From: a virus
Strand: one strand, 5' to 3'
DNA: 30,987 nt
Virus record (IMG/VR): IMGVR_UViG_3300042556_003267
Coordinates: 1-30,987 of that record
In this document: one piece after another, positions 15,208-24,960 of the stretch
How positions within the stretch are numbered: position 1 is the first letter of the stretch
Layout: each line of letters starts with the position of its first letter
Translations under genes and position numbers: made by a program
The notes under the pieces: generated by a model
What the model was told of the DNA's origin: nothing
Seen by the model: the letters and a program-made list of their open reading frames with translations, nothing else
Database searches by the model: none

Positions 15208-16197
15208 ATGTCCGACACTTCTAGTTCCAACGAACAGTACAATTCCAGCCCATACCTGGATGTCTATAAGTCTGCGGAAAGCGAGTACAATCGCCGCAGA
15301 AACGAGGAAAAGCAGAGCCGCGCGCGCTCATTTTTGGGCACCATAGTTTCGCCGATAACCTCTGGATTTGGTGGCGCCAGGGAGTATTTGTTCGAAACAC
15401 AGGCCGCGCCGCAAGAACTTCTTTACACTGATCCCATTGCCAGACGTGAGCAGATTGTTTCGCAACGCGAACAGGCCGCGATAAGCGCCGCCGAGCAAGA
15501 CTACAATCGCCGTATGGCGGCGTTTACTGGCGGGTATAGCCCGGCCGCCGAACGCCAGATGCAAGCCGCACAAACCGCCTGGGATCGCGCACTGGCTGAC
15601 ATTGCCGGCCAGCAGGGCGCGGTTGGTGGCTACGCCACACAGTCTGGACGCGATTATCGTACGACCGGTACAAATGTAAACATTGCCGCGCAGCGCGCAA
15701 TGACCGGCCGTGGAACCATTCCCGCCACCGGCGTTGCCGGCCTGGGCGGGGTTACCGGCGTACCGGCTATGGATATGGCCGCACAGACGGGGCAGCGCGC
15801 TAACGTTGAAGCGGCCGCCCGTCAAGCCGCCTTGCAGGCGCGCGCCGGTCAACTCGGTAGCGTCCAGGACTTGATCCTGGCGCAGATGGCGGCATCGCAG
15901 GCGCAGCTGGCGCAGCGCAATTTGGATCGTGAGGCTGCTATTCGAGCAGCATACAACGAGCAGCGTATGCAAGCAGAGGCTGCGGCTCGTGAGCAGGCAG
16001 CCGCCAGTCGTGCAGCGTTTGACGTTCACAGCGCTACGGTCGCCGAGCAGACGCCTTTCTGGAGGCGCGAGTGGAAGAATTTGGGCAAGGACGAGAAGAA
16101 GCGTTTGGAGAGGGAAGAGGGAGTCAAGTCCGAATCTGACTACCTGATCAAGAAGAGCGCGGAGGCGTGGGCACTCGGGCAGATGGCTCAGGGGTAA
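15208..16197 (+). CDS. Ala/Gln-rich presumed internal virion protein
   Basis: This is a 329-residue protein with no recognised domain. It is Ala-, Gln- and Arg-rich and mostly helical (REQAAISAAEQDYNRR; AAREQAAASRAAFD), broken by a Gly-rich linker (GVAGLGGVTGVPAMDM, about 183-198). The N-terminus is Ser/Asn/Tyr-rich. A charged C-terminal part (KNLGKDEKKRLEREEG) ends the protein. It lies immediately before the 1581-residue protein, with three bases between them. In podoviruses such an Ala-rich helical protein before the giant protein is often an ejection protein. The role is inferred from position and composition only. Confidence 0.6.
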   Translation: MSDTSSSNEQYNSSPYLDVYKSAESEYNRRRNEEKQSRARSFLGTIVSPITSGFGGAREYLFETQAAPQELLYTDPIARREQIVSQREQAAISAAEQDYNRRMAAFTGGYSPAAERQMQAAQTAWDRALADIAGQQGAVGGYATQSGRDYRTTGTNVNIAAQRAMTGRGTIPATGVAGLGGVTGVPAMDMAAQTGQRANVEAAARQAALQARAGQLGSVQDLILAQMAASQAQLAQRNLDREAAIRAAYNEQRMQAEAAAREQAAASRAAFDVHSATVAEQTPFWRREWKNLGKDEKKRLEREEGVKSESDYLIKKSAEAWALGQMAQG

Positions 16198-16200
16198 CCT

Positions 16201-19200
16201 GTGGACAGCCTTGAGGCCTACATCCGCGGTCAGAAGCCGACAGATTACCGTTCGCTGACCCAGTTTCAGGATCTGCTGACGCAGCTCAGCGCCTATCAGA
16301 CTAACCGTGTTGCCGCTACGGCGCTCGGGGAGGATATGCCTAAGCCGCCCCGCAAGGGTCTGCTGTCCTGGTTCCTTGGTGACGTTGTCGGGGCGCCGGC
16401 AAAGGCTGTGCGCGGTGTCGTGTTCGGAGATCCTAACAAGACCGGTGGCGACGTCATCAAGGTTGATAAGGATGACTCGCTGCCGGAGAAGGCGGCTAAG
16501 TATGCTGGCGCTTTTGCCCTTGACATTGTCACTGATCCTCTAAGCTATTTTGGTGCCGGCACCGGGCTTGGCCGTAAAGCCATCGCTACTAGCGCTGTTG
16601 AGCTTGGCGGCAAGATGCTTGACGATGCTGTCAGGGTCGCGCCCGACTTGTCTCCTGCGGTTGCGGGCAAGATGGATGATATTGTCGATAGCCTGTTTCG
16701 CAACTCCGAGCAGTACCAGATTGCTGCCGCAGGCAGCGGTGACCTGTCTCTATTGGCCGATAACGTGGCACCGGAAGTTAAACGCCGCCTGGCCGGTGAG
16801 GAACTTGGTCGTGTGTTTGGTACATCTCTGTATGCGCGTGGCCGGAAGGGCGCGCTCGACGACCTTGAAAAGGTATTTGGAGACCGGCAATTTGTTACCC
16901 ACGTTGTCCGCAATCTGGGCCCCGCCTTTGAGGGCGGCGTATGGCTTACTAACCCAGTTACTGGTCAGGCCTGGCGCAAACTGACGCCAGGCACCGGAGA
17001 GCTCCTTGCCCCCGTCAGCGGCACAGCTAACACTGTGCGCGCGAATATCGGCAAGTATGTTGGTCGGCCACTGAAGCAGTTCCAAGAGGGTCGTTATGGT
17101 GGCCTATGGCAGGCATTCAAGGAGGGCGTTGATCCGGTAAGTGCCGTTGGGGAAAATCTCCTAAAGGGTCAGGTCACATTGACGGCATACGCCAACACCA
17201 AGAAGCTTGAGCGTCTGATGCGGGCGAGCAAAATGACGGGACGTTTCGGTGCGGCTGGTCTTGGCATTCAGCTGCGCGGGCGTATGGAGGAGTTGGCGCA
17301 ACGCTCTCCGCAAGAGGCGGAGGATTTCTACGCCGGAGTTACGCAGCACTATATGCTTCCGTTGCTTGAGGTTCCCGCTAACGCATCAGAGCTCTATCTT
17401 GAGGGGGCACGCTTTGCCAAGCAGCTGCACGACGAGGCTTATGCAATCGCGCAAGAGGCATATGAAAAGGGCCTTATCACCAATCCTCCAAAATGGGGAT
17501 ATGTTCCCACCATTCTCAAAGAAGAGGCCAAGGAACAACGCATTGCTACTCGTGGACGTCCGTCGGGTCCTGGATCCGCCGCGTCTGTTTACAACCCTAC
17601 CCGTTCACGCGCACAGCACATTGTTTACGATCCGGATCCCAAATCTGCGGCGCTCAAGGGAACATACTACGATGAGGCGGACGGCCTTGTTGCTTTGAGC
17701 CCCCTCACGATCAATCAGATGAATAAGACGGAAGACTTTCTTACCGATCCTATCAGCATTTTTGAGACCAACTACGATGAGCTGCTTGGGCGTCTTCTCT
17801 CCCGTGAGTTTGCCGATGAGGCTGTGCGCCGTGGTGTTGTGATCCGTGACGCGCAAAGCGTAAACCTTGCAGTTCAAAAGATTAAGGCCGACGTTTACCG
17901 TGAAGCTATCAAGGATGTCAGCCCGCAAATTGCCCGCCGCGTCAAGGAAGCCCGCGATGCTGCCGAAGCGGCGCTCCGCGAACAGCTTGGTGTTAAGACG
18001 GCAGAGACCGCCGCAGAACAGGCGGCTGTCCGCGCCAAGACGCAAGCCGACCTGGTTGCTGCCCGCGCGATGGTGTCGGACATCAAGAAAGAGTTGACCG
18101 AGGTTAATCGCAACATTGTTAAAATTCGGCCCACCGCGGCCCAGGCCATCCGCCGTTATCGTCGGTACGCGCAGGAGCGCGTCGAGGATGCGGTGCAGGA
18201 AAGCAAGGACATTGTACGCAACACTACCAAGCGCGTTTCTCGCGCGCAGGATCGCGCCGAAGAGACCGCTGCAGACGCCAGCGCACGTGGCACTGTGCAG
18301 TCAGTTGTGCGGGATGACGCCGCGCAAGCTGCGCTGCGCGAGCAGCAGCTTACACTGGCCGAGCAGCAGTATGAATTGGAGTTTGCCCGCCTAAATCGTG
18401 ACGATGTTCGGCGCAGTCTGGCCACCGAGGAGCTCGGCGTGTTTGACTCTATGGAGGGTTTGTATCAGCGAAAGCTGCAGCTTGAACGCGATCTGGTTGA
18501 GGCTCAGAATATGGCAGAGGCCGCGGCTACCGCACGCCAGTCCGCCTGGGCAGGCCCGGATATTGGCGCCATCAAGAACTTGGAAGACTATGTGTTTGCT
18601 TATATCCGTACGCGTTCCGATCTCCACGCAATGGAGCAGAAGTATGGCTTTGCGGTACGAGATGGCGTAAAGGATGCTGTTGACGGCAGCCGCTGGTATG
18701 AGCGTTTGATGCAGTCCCCTATCCTGGCGGCACGCGAGTCCATCACAGACGCAGTTCGTGCCACCTACACTGAGCGCCGCAGGATTGCGGAGCAGGCCGA
18801 GAAGGAACTTCGCAAGGTTCTTGGTATTGCGCAGGCCGGCCGCGAGGGGACATTGCTTGGGGAATATGCTGATACTCTTGTAAAGCTTTCTGACAAGATG
18901 TCTGACGCCGATCTGCTTAACACTATGATTGTTGCGTCTGACGAGCGCCTTACCAGACTGCTTGATGAGTTTGATCGCGCAGCCTCCCCGATAGCACAAG
19001 ACGTAGCCGCCGGCCGGATTATGCAGGTCTACGCGGTGTTGCGCAAGTTTGCCTCCAGGGAAGACATTGATAAGCTTACCGCTGCCGAAAAGGCCCTGAC
19101 CGGAGCGCTGTCTATGGATGGGGCCGAGGCGGCTATGAAGCGGGTGCTTACCGCGGAGGAGCTGCGCAAGCGCGGCTACCAGGCAATTGCCCCACTCGAT

Positions 19201-20946
19201 CCAAATGTTATTCTGCCAAAGGGCCTGGAAAACGTCTTTGTGGCTAACGGTACGCGCGAGTTTCTTGAGCGTGCGTATCGCGTAGAAAATAATCCAACAG
19301 TGGCGCAGAAGTTCCTACAGCAAACAGTAGAGCCGTTGCTTCTTCTCTGGAAGTCCGGCGTAACAGTTTTGCGCGGCCCAGCCTACACTGTTAACAACGC
19401 AGTCGGCGGCGTTATGCATAACTACTACCAAGGCAACACCACCAAGCGTATGGCCCGCGACGCAAAATTCCTGACGGATATGGTTAAGATTTTCCGACAG
19501 AAGTCTCTGCGCGGAAAAGACATCTACAGCCGGCTCAACGAGACACAGGTCCAACTTGCAAAGAAGTGGTCTGGCGTAAAGGTTGGCGATATGGAACTGG
19601 TAGATCTGTTGCGCTGGTACGTTGTTAACGGCGGAGCAGCAGATACGCAGATGGCCAGCGTTATGCGCCGCCTTGCCCAGGCCGGTGGTGACATTGAGGT
19701 TGACGAAATTACTGGTATGCCGGTTAAGTTTACGAGCGTTAACGACACTGTTGACCGCGCAGAGCGCGGCGCGGTCGGCAGCACGATTGACTCGATTATC
19801 AACTTTGCGCTTGGTAATCGTCTGTCGCTGGCCGCCGCGGACGGCAACCAACTTGTGGAACTGTGGTTGCGTTTTAGCTCCTTTGCAAAAGCTTACGACG
19901 ATTACGGCAATCTGGACGTTGCGTTGCAGATGTCCGATCTGTTTCACTTTAACTACGAAAACCTGTCGGACGCGGAGCGGGCCGTTCGCCGCTTCGTGCC
20001 CTTCTATTCGTGGACCCGTAACAACATTCCTCTGCAGCTGCGGGCAATGTTCCTCCAGCCTGGCAAGATCCAGCGCTTCATCTACGCCCAGCAGGAGTTT
20101 GGTAAGGCGTTCGGTGCGGATGAGGACGATGCCTGGCTAAACGAGGTGCTGCCTTCTTATATCGGAGAGACCGGCGGCTTTGCCCTCGGGCTTGAGTCCG
20201 AGGCAGGCAACTTGGCTTACGCCAGCCGCACCCCGTACACTGACGTTGACCGCCTGCTCCGCCCGTCCGCAATACCGGTTAACCTGCGCGAACTGGGCAA
20301 CCTGATTGGCCCGGCAGCGCTGCCCCTGCAGCTGCTGTCCGGCACCAACCCAGCCACAGGTGCGGCGTTTAGCGAGCAGGGCGTCGAGGCGCCGGGCTAC
20401 CTCAAGTGGCTGCAGTACACCGGCGTTGGACGCCAAGGCAAGGAAGGGGAGTACCGCCTGCCCGAGCCGCTGTTCTATGCGCTTACTGAATCTATCCCGT
20501 TCCTTGGCACCGCCGAGCGTGCAACCTCTGGTCTGGCCGAGCTTATCGATATTGTTGGCGCCGAGGGCGCCGCCGATGCGCTGCGCAAGATCCCGTCACG
20601 CCAGTCCTCGGAGAAGGGTCTGGCCAACCTGTTGAACTTTACCGGCGCCGGCGCACTAATCGGCGGGTCGTTCGGCACGCTTACCCCGCGTATCATCAAC
20701 AGCGAAGTGCGCCGCCGCAACAACGCCCTAAACGCGAAGCTGTATGATTATGCTGCGCAGCAGGGTGTCTCCCTGGAATGGGTCAAGGAGCAGCTGCGCG
20801 CAGGCGCAACGGCAGAGCAGGTACAGAACCTGATCCGGTCCGGTTTCGGACGACGCGAGGAGTATGAGGCGGAGAAGATTGCAAAATCACGCGGAATTAG
20901 CCAGCGTTCGTTGGACATCATAGCAGGTTTAGGGGGCGGTCAGTAG
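16201..20946 (+). CDS. Giant internal virion/ejection protein (1581 residues)
   Basis: The GTG start is three bases after the preceding stop. The N-terminal 350 residues contain short hydrophobic segments (AGAFALDIVTDPLSYFG). Residues about 578-780 form a long Ala/Glu/Arg-rich region with coiled-coil character. Two stretches near the C-terminal third are recognisable in giant structural proteins of environmental podoviruses: VTVLRGPAYTVNNAVGGVMH (about 1052-1071) and RRFVPFYSWTRNNIPLQL (about 1262-1279). The last 80 residues are helical. In podoviruses such proteins lie in the capsid core and are ejected to form a channel across the cell envelope. I see neither a transglycosylase motif nor the periodic helical pattern of a tape measure. 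A tape measure remains an alternative if the virion has a long tail. Confidence 0.65.
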   Translation: MDSLEAYIRGQKPTDYRSLTQFQDLLTQLSAYQTNRVAATALGEDMPKPPRKGLLSWFLGDVVGAPAKAVRGVVFGDPNKTGGDVIKVDKDDSLPEKAAKYAGAFALDIVTDPLSYFGAGTGLGRKAIATSAVELGGKMLDDAVRVAPDLSPAVAGKMDDIVDSLFRNSEQYQIAAAGSGDLSLLADNVAPEVKRRLAGEELGRVFGTSLYARGRKGALDDLEKVFGDRQFVTHVVRNLGPAFEGGVWLTNPVTGQAWRKLTPGTGELLAPVSGTANTVRANIGKYVGRPLKQFQEGRYGGLWQAFKEGVDPVSAVGENLLKGQVTLTAYANTKKLERLMRASKMTGRFGAAGLGIQLRGRMEELAQRSPQEAEDFYAGVTQHYMLPLLEVPANASELYLEGARFAKQLHDEAYAIAQEAYEKGLITNPPKWGYVPTILKEEAKEQRIATRGRPSGPGSAASVYNPTRSRAQHIVYDPDPKSAALKGTYYDEADGLVALSPLTINQMNKTEDFLTDPISIFETNYDELLGRLLSREFADEAVRRGVVIRDAQSVNLAVQKIKADVYREAIKDVSPQIARRVKEARDAAEAALREQLGVKTAETAAEQAAVRAKTQADLVAARAMVSDIKKELTEVNRNIVKIRPTAAQAIRRYRRYAQERVEDAVQESKDIVRNTTKRVSRAQDRAEETAADASARGTVQSVVRDDAAQAALREQQLTLAEQQYELEFARLNRDDVRRSLATEELGVFDSMEGLYQRKLQLERDLVEAQNMAEAAATARQSAWAGPDIGAIKNLEDYVFAYIRTRSDLHAMEQKYGFAVRDGVKDAVDGSRWYERLMQSPILAARESITDAVRATYTERRRIAEQAEKELRKVLGIAQAGREGTLLGEYADTLVKLSDKMSDADLLNTMIVASDERLTRLLDEFDRAASPIAQDVAAGRIMQVYAVLRKFASREDIDKLTAAEKALTGALSMDGAEAAMKRVLTAEELRKRGYQAIAPLDPNVILPKGLENVFVANGTREFLERAYRVENNPTVAQKFLQQTVEPLLLLWKSGVTVLRGPAYTVNNAVGGVMHNYYQGNTTKRMARDAKFLTDMVKIFRQKSLRGKDIYSRLNETQVQLAKKWSGVKVGDMELVDLLRWYVVNGGAADTQMASVMRRLAQAGGDIEVDEITGMPVKFTSVNDTVDRAERGAVGSTIDSIINFALGNRLSLAAADGNQLVELWLRFSSFAKAYDDYGNLDVALQMSDLFHFNYENLSDAERAVRRFVPFYSWTRNNIPLQLRAMFLQPGKIQRFIYAQQEFGKAFGADEDDAWLNEVLPSYIGETGGFALGLESEAGNLAYASRTPYTDVDRLLRPSAIPVNLRELGNLIGPAALPLQLLSGTNPATGAAFSEQGVEAPGYLKWLQYTGVGRQGKEGEYRLPEPLFYALTESIPFLGTAERATSGLAELIDIVGAEGAADALRKIPSRQSSEKGLANLLNFTGAGALIGGSFGTLTPRIINSEVRRRNNALNAKLYDYAAQQGVSLEWVKEQLRAGATAEQVQNLIRSGFGRREEYEAEKIAKSRGISQRSLDIIAGLGGGQ

Positions 20947-20972
20947 TCCCCAAAGGCGGCTTACTGTAGGTA
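20947..20972 (+). promoter_or_regulatory. Repeated 26-base motif, copy 7
   Basis: TCCCCA, AAGG, CGGCT, TACTG, TAGGTA. It begins on the base after the TAG stop of the giant gene. Its TAGG is a weak ribosome-binding site for the gene at 20976, three bases downstream. Confidence 0.58.
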
Positions 20973-20975
20973 CTT

Positions 20976-22472
20976 ATGGCTGGCGGAGAACTTATCAAAC
21001 TTGGAGGCGAGATCGCTTCCGGCCTTGGGCGCAAGTTCGACGACTCCCTGAAAGAGTACGGCAGAGAGCTCCTAGCCGGCAAGGGCGTTAAAGTTATTGC
21101 TCTGAAGTCGAAGGGCAAGACTACCAGAGTCGCTCTTGAAAAAGCCGACGCGGATCAGATCGCCGCCGCTTTGCGCAAAAAGAATATTGCGCTTACGTTG
21201 AGCACCGAGAAGTTTGGTGAGCTTTTTCCGGAGCTTGTGGAGTTTGGTTATGTTCCCATACCTGACTATGACTATGCTCGTGGGGTAGACCAGATTGGTA
21301 AACTCATAAAGAAAGATAACTCTCGTGCGGCTGTTAAGGCGGCCGTTGCGCAGAACTATCTTGCAACCGACGGATTATATACCAATCCGCGTTCCCCTAT
21401 TTTCCGCCGGATTGTTGGTCAGGAGACGGATCCTAAGAAACAGGCGACTCTTATCAACCGGGCTATTCGCCAGAACGAAAAGTTCTACGAAGATTTTACA
21501 AAAGATCTGCAAACAAACTATGGCGAGCTCGACCCCATAACTGCGGTTGGCGTTCAGGGCCCGCTGTCCGCCGGCTCTGGTCCTTCGGCGGAACTTCTTA
21601 CATTTAGCAATATGGTAGAAAATCCACGCAATATGTTTGCGCAGCCGGCCGATATCCCACAGGGTTTGCGTGATGTTTACGGAAATGCGCAGACAACCTA
21701 CGGCCCTTCTTCAATACTTAACGCTTTGCGCGCCGGACTATCTGGCCAGCGCTGGCTTGAAGATCCAACTGTGCTGTCTAGCACCGGTGGTGTTTTTAAG
21801 GTTGGATCTTATAGCAGAAATAAGCTACGTGCAGGAGAAGCTTTTCCTCTTCCTGGCGTTGGGCGCAGAGTCGGTAGAAAAGTTGTACGCGACCTTGAGG
21901 AGCGCGTCCCCGTTACACTGGACCGGCAGGCAAACGTTGCCGGCCTTGGCGGGTTTAGGCCGCTCGGCAGTGACTTAACGTTTATAACAAACCAAGACGT
22001 GTACAACTTCCTTTCCGAGATTGTCGGAGAGGTTGGCGCGGCGCGCGGCATCACGGCCGACGCTATGCAGGCCCGGGCCTGGTACCCAACTAGAGAACTT
22101 ATGAATGCCGAGGTTGGTGGGGCGGCTCCTATTGGCCGTCTTATGAACCCGTCAGAGGAAGCGGTTGCGGCGTTTGGTCGTGGCACGCAGGATCCTCGCG
22201 GAATTATGGAGGCCGCCGACGTTGCTTCGCAGCAGCGGCTTGCTGACGATTTAGCTAAAGCTACAACAGCGGCGGATCGTAAGTTGGCGCAAGATAAATT
22301 CAATGTAAGGACAGAAGAGCTTAAAAAGATTCGCAAAAATGATCCGCGCCTTATGGCGCTGGCCGCACTGGCTGCCGGCGGGGCTGGCGTTGCCAGCCTT
22401 TCCGGTAGTTCTCCGGCTTCCCGTCGGGCGGCATTTAGTGAGATAGCTGACGAGGAGAGTATGTATGGCTAA
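20976..22472 (+). CDS. Presumed virion protein, unknown family
   Basis: This is a 498-residue protein with no recognised domain. It has mixed helix and strand with many Arg and Ala residues. Notable sections are RGVDQIGKLIKKDNSRAAVK (about 93-112), VGQETDPKKQATLINRAIRQ, and a Gly/Arg-rich part with PLPGVGRRVGRKV. Near the C-terminus, a short hydrophobic stretch (LMALAALAAGGAGVASLSG) could insert in a membrane; a similar stretch ends the next protein. It overlaps that gene by 8 bases. Probably it is a further internal or tail-associated protein ejected with the DNA; this is inferred from position. Confidence 0.55.
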   Translation: MAGGELIKLGGEIASGLGRKFDDSLKEYGRELLAGKGVKVIALKSKGKTTRVALEKADADQIAAALRKKNIALTLSTEKFGELFPELVEFGYVPIPDYDYARGVDQIGKLIKKDNSRAAVKAAVAQNYLATDGLYTNPRSPIFRRIVGQETDPKKQATLINRAIRQNEKFYEDFTKDLQTNYGELDPITAVGVQGPLSAGSGPSAELLTFSNMVENPRNMFAQPADIPQGLRDVYGNAQTTYGPSSILNALRAGLSGQRWLEDPTVLSSTGGVFKVGSYSRNKLRAGEAFPLPGVGRRVGRKVVRDLEERVPVTLDRQANVAGLGGFRPLGSDLTFITNQDVYNFLSEIVGEVGAARGITADAMQARAWYPTRELMNAEVGGAAPIGRLMNPSEEAVAAFGRGTQDPRGIMEAADVASQQRLADDLAKATTAADRKLAQDKFNVRTEELKKIRKNDPRLMALAALAAGGAGVASLSGSSPASRRAAFSEIADEESMYG

Positions 22473-23133
22473 TTCATTGTCAACAATCCTTGACTTGATT
22501 GCCAGCCCAGGTGGCCGGCGCACGGTCTCTAGGACGTTCCGATCCGCCCTTTCGCGGCTATCTCCCGCAGAGGAATCTGTGGTAAGGGGCAATGTTATGG
22601 GCAACCTACCGGAGATTGCGTCCCGCAGCGCGGCTGGTGGACAGACCTTTAACCCTAGGACGGGCGAGTTTATCGAGACTATGTACAGCGATCTTCCCGC
22701 CGCTGCCCAGGATGCTGGATACGTTATGGCGCCTAGGGCAGAGCTGCCTGGCGCGCGCGCGTATCTGCCAGATATGCCGCTTAGCCCGGACGATATCGAA
22801 GCTTTGCAGGCAGAACTTGTTAGGGAGCGCGTTCTTGAGTTGATGAACAATCCGCAGATGCTTGAAGATCTGCAGCGTGGCGGTATGCTTGGCAGCTGGG
22901 CGTCAGGTCCGGCCGTTGTTGTGGACCCGTCGAGGCAGTATTTGTCTCGTGCTGCGTCCATTCGCGCCGGACGTGCGTCCGGTCAGGAGGCTGGGTTTGC
23001 GCCACGTTACGGGGAATATCCTGTGACTGGCCCGGAGGCGGACGCGGTGCTGCGTCGGCGTAACGCGCGCGTTGCGGCCGCGGCTCTTGCCGCTATGGCG
23101 GGCGGCGCCGGCGTGCTGGCGGCACAGGACTAG
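22465..23133 (+). CDS. Presumed virion protein, unknown family
   Basis: This 222-residue protein starts at an ATG inside the end of the preceding gene. The middle contains FNPRTGEFIETMYSDLPAAA and a Pro-rich segment (LPGARAYLPDMPLSP), followed by a helix (LQAELVRERVLELMNN). The C-terminus, RNARVAAAALAAMAGGAGVL, is hydrophobic and resembles the C-terminus of the preceding protein, so the pair may share a targeting or membrane-insertion signal. I cannot name the family. Confidence 0.55.
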   Translation: MANSLSTILDLIASPGGRRTVSRTFRSALSRLSPAEESVVRGNVMGNLPEIASRSAAGGQTFNPRTGEFIETMYSDLPAAAQDAGYVMAPRAELPGARAYLPDMPLSPDDIEALQAELVRERVLELMNNPQMLEDLQRGGMLGSWASGPAVVVDPSRQYLSRAASIRAGRASGQEAGFAPRYGEYPVTGPEADAVLRRRNARVAAAALAAMAGGAGVLAAQD

Positions 23134-23136
23134 GAC

Positions 23137-23162
23137 TCCCCACGGGCGGCTGATAGTGAATA
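23137..23162 (+). promoter_or_regulatory. Repeated 26-base motif, copy 8
   Basis: TCCCCA, CGGG, CGGCT, GATAG, TGAATA. It lies three bases after the preceding stop. Here the final block lacks the GG of a ribosome-binding site and overlaps the next start codon, yet the first two blocks are perfect. So the motif is kept without its translation role. Confidence 0.55.
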
Positions 23163-23569
23163 TGTCGTATCTACCAGAGCTCGTAACCGGAGGCAGTGCT
23201 GCCGGCGTTGTTGCCGCGGCCTGGGCGTTCCTGCGCTCCGCCACTGGCCGGGCTCTAGTGGCGCGGATCCGGTCCGGCATCAAAGCGGAGGCCGAAAGCC
23301 TTCGGGCGGCTATCGATAATCTGGCACAGGTTGTTGAGACACAAGGGCAGTCTATCGAGTGGCTGCGGGCAGAGTTGAGCACGACACGTAAAGATCTTGA
23401 GGAGGCGAGGGCCGCGTTGAACGACAAGGAAGGCAAGCTGGAGAAGGAAAACGAGAAGCTGCGTAGGCGTGTCGCAGAGCTCGAAGCACAGGTCAAGGCA
23501 TTGGAAGCAGCGCTTGCTAAGCGCTCCCGTGCCCCACGTAAAGTTTCTACCACAGGGAGGAAGAAGTAA
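23162..23569 (+). CDS. Coiled-coil protein with N-terminal hydrophobic segment
   Basis: This is a 135-residue protein. Residues 9-27 (TGGSAAGVVAAAWAFLRSA) are a short hydrophobic stretch. From about 38 to 118 the sequence is a regular charged coiled coil (ETQGQSIEWLRAELSTTRKD; EKENEKLRRRVAELEAQVKA). The C-terminus is basic (KRSRAPRKVSTTGRKK). It resembles single-pass spanin- or holin-like proteins and also trimeric fibre-connecting proteins; the sequence does not decide between them. A GTG at 23156 is an alternative start. No Shine-Dalgarno is evident. It is followed two bases later by the tail fibre gene. Confidence 0.6.
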   Translation: MSYLPELVTGGSAAGVVAAAWAFLRSATGRALVARIRSGIKAEAESLRAAIDNLAQVVETQGQSIEWLRAELSTTRKDLEEARAALNDKEGKLEKENEKLRRRVAELEAQVKALEAALAKRSRAPRKVSTTGRKK

Positions 23570-23571
23570 CA

Positions 23572-24960
23572 ATGTATACCTACGGAATTACTGGATCGTC
23601 CATCAACGAGTTTGGTGACGTTACTATCACTGGCGTTTTGAACGGCCAGATCCTGCAGTACAATACCAGCACTGGCCAATGGGAGAACGTCACGCCTTCT
23701 GGTGGGTCAAGTGACCTTGACGGCTTAACGGATGTCGTTATCACCTCTCCCGCCGAGTTTCAGGTGTTGGAGTACAACGGCACAAACTGGATCAACAAGT
23801 ATGCTTCGGTGGCTACCGAGGTCCGCAACGTTGACACGGTGACACTGGCCACTGGCACCGCCGTTTACCTGTTCGGTGCTACTGGTGACATTGCCACCGT
23901 AAAGCGTGCCGACAACGACAGCGACACCACCTCATCTAAGGTAGTTGGTCTGGTTGGGGCTCCGATTGCTCAAAACCAATCTGGCCCTGTCATCACCCGC
24001 GGCTATGTAGATGGCATCGACCTGTCTGTCGGTTACACTGCTGGCGACATCTTGTGGCTCGCCGAAGACGGCGGCTTTACGAAGGTAAAGCCCGTGGCTC
24101 CGGAACACACCGTGTTTCTTGGTGTGGTATGCCGCGCTAACGCCAACGGTATCGTGTATGTCGCAACGCAAAACGGTTACGAGCTCGACGAACTTCACAA
24201 CGTTGCAATCGACGCAGGAACGTTGGCAGATGGCGACGTTCTTACATTTGACGACGGTACTGGTCTCTGGGTAAACGCCCCCGCCTCTGGCGGTGCGGCG
24301 ACTCTTAACGATCTGACTGACGTCACTATCACGTCGGCAACAGATACGCAGGTTTTGCGCTATGATTCCACGACCTCTGGGTGGCGTAACGAGGATCCGT
24401 TTTTGCAAACACCTGTGGACCTGAAGTGGCACTACCCAATTGAAAACCAAACAATTACGTACAACAGCACGTTTTTTGGTAACGCTAGCAGAATCGTATT
24501 TGACACCGCCTGCAGCATCACAGATATCGGAATCGTGCTCAACGCAACGTTTTCCGGCGGCACCACTAACACGTGGCGTCTTGGAATCTACCGGGACAAC
24601 GGCTCCAACTATCCAGGGTCCCTTGAAGTTGACGCCGGAACTATATCTATCACCACCGGCGCAACTGCCGGTATCAAAAACATCACGTTGGGGACACCGG
24701 TATCTGTCGCTGCCCACGAAATTATTTGGCTTGTTATCAGCCTATGCAGCAATGGAGGTTCGCCGTTTCCAGTTATGGTTGTTCCATTCGGGCACGCGGC
24801 CCCGTATCGGAATAACGGCGTAGCCGGCACGTATTTGCCATCTGCAGTTGGGTACAGCTATGGCGGAGCTTCCGGAACGGCCTTGCCGGCAACTTTTTCT
24901 GCCGCCGCAGGAGCCACTGGTGCCGGCGCCCCGCTCGTTCTAGTTAAGGTTGACCTGTAG
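23572..24960 (+). CDS. Tail fibre protein with three fibre repeats and beta C-terminal domain
   Basis: This is a 462-residue protein, with AGGGAGGAAG just upstream of the ATG. Three copies of a common phage fibre motif are visible: GDVTITGVLNGQILQYNTST then WEN (about 15-39), DLDGLTDVVITSPAEFQVLE then WIN (44-72), and LNDLTDVTITSATDTQVLRY then WRN (243-271). Between repeats two and three lies a conserved fibre domain (VRNVDTVTLATGTAVYLFG ... LGVVCRANANGIVYVAT). The C-terminal 180 residues are a beta-rich, Gly/Thr-rich domain with RLGIYRDNGSNYPGSLEVDA, as in carbohydrate-binding jelly rolls at fibre tips. It probably forms a trimeric fibre that contacts the host surface. Exact ligand is unknown. 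Confidence 0.78.
   Translation: MYTYGITGSSINEFGDVTITGVLNGQILQYNTSTGQWENVTPSGGSSDLDGLTDVVITSPAEFQVLEYNGTNWINKYASVATEVRNVDTVTLATGTAVYLFGATGDIATVKRADNDSDTTSSKVVGLVGAPIAQNQSGPVITRGYVDGIDLSVGYTAGDILWLAEDGGFTKVKPVAPEHTVFLGVVCRANANGIVYVATQNGYELDELHNVAIDAGTLADGDVLTFDDGTGLWVNAPASGGAATLNDLTDVTITSATDTQVLRYDSTTSGWRNEDPFLQTPVDLKWHYPIENQTITYNSTFFGNASRIVFDTACSITDIGIVLNATFSGGTTNTWRLGIYRDNGSNYPGSLEVDAGTISITTGATAGIKNITLGTPVSVAAHEIIWLVISLCSNGGSPFPVMVVPFGHAAPYRNNGVAGTYLPSAVGYSYGGASGTALPATFSAAAGATGAGAPLVLVKVDL

Noticed and set aside
16201-20946. Tape measure protein
   Set aside because: The long protein lacks regular helical periodicity and there are no tube, chaperone-frameshift or sheath genes near it. I kept it only as an alternative.
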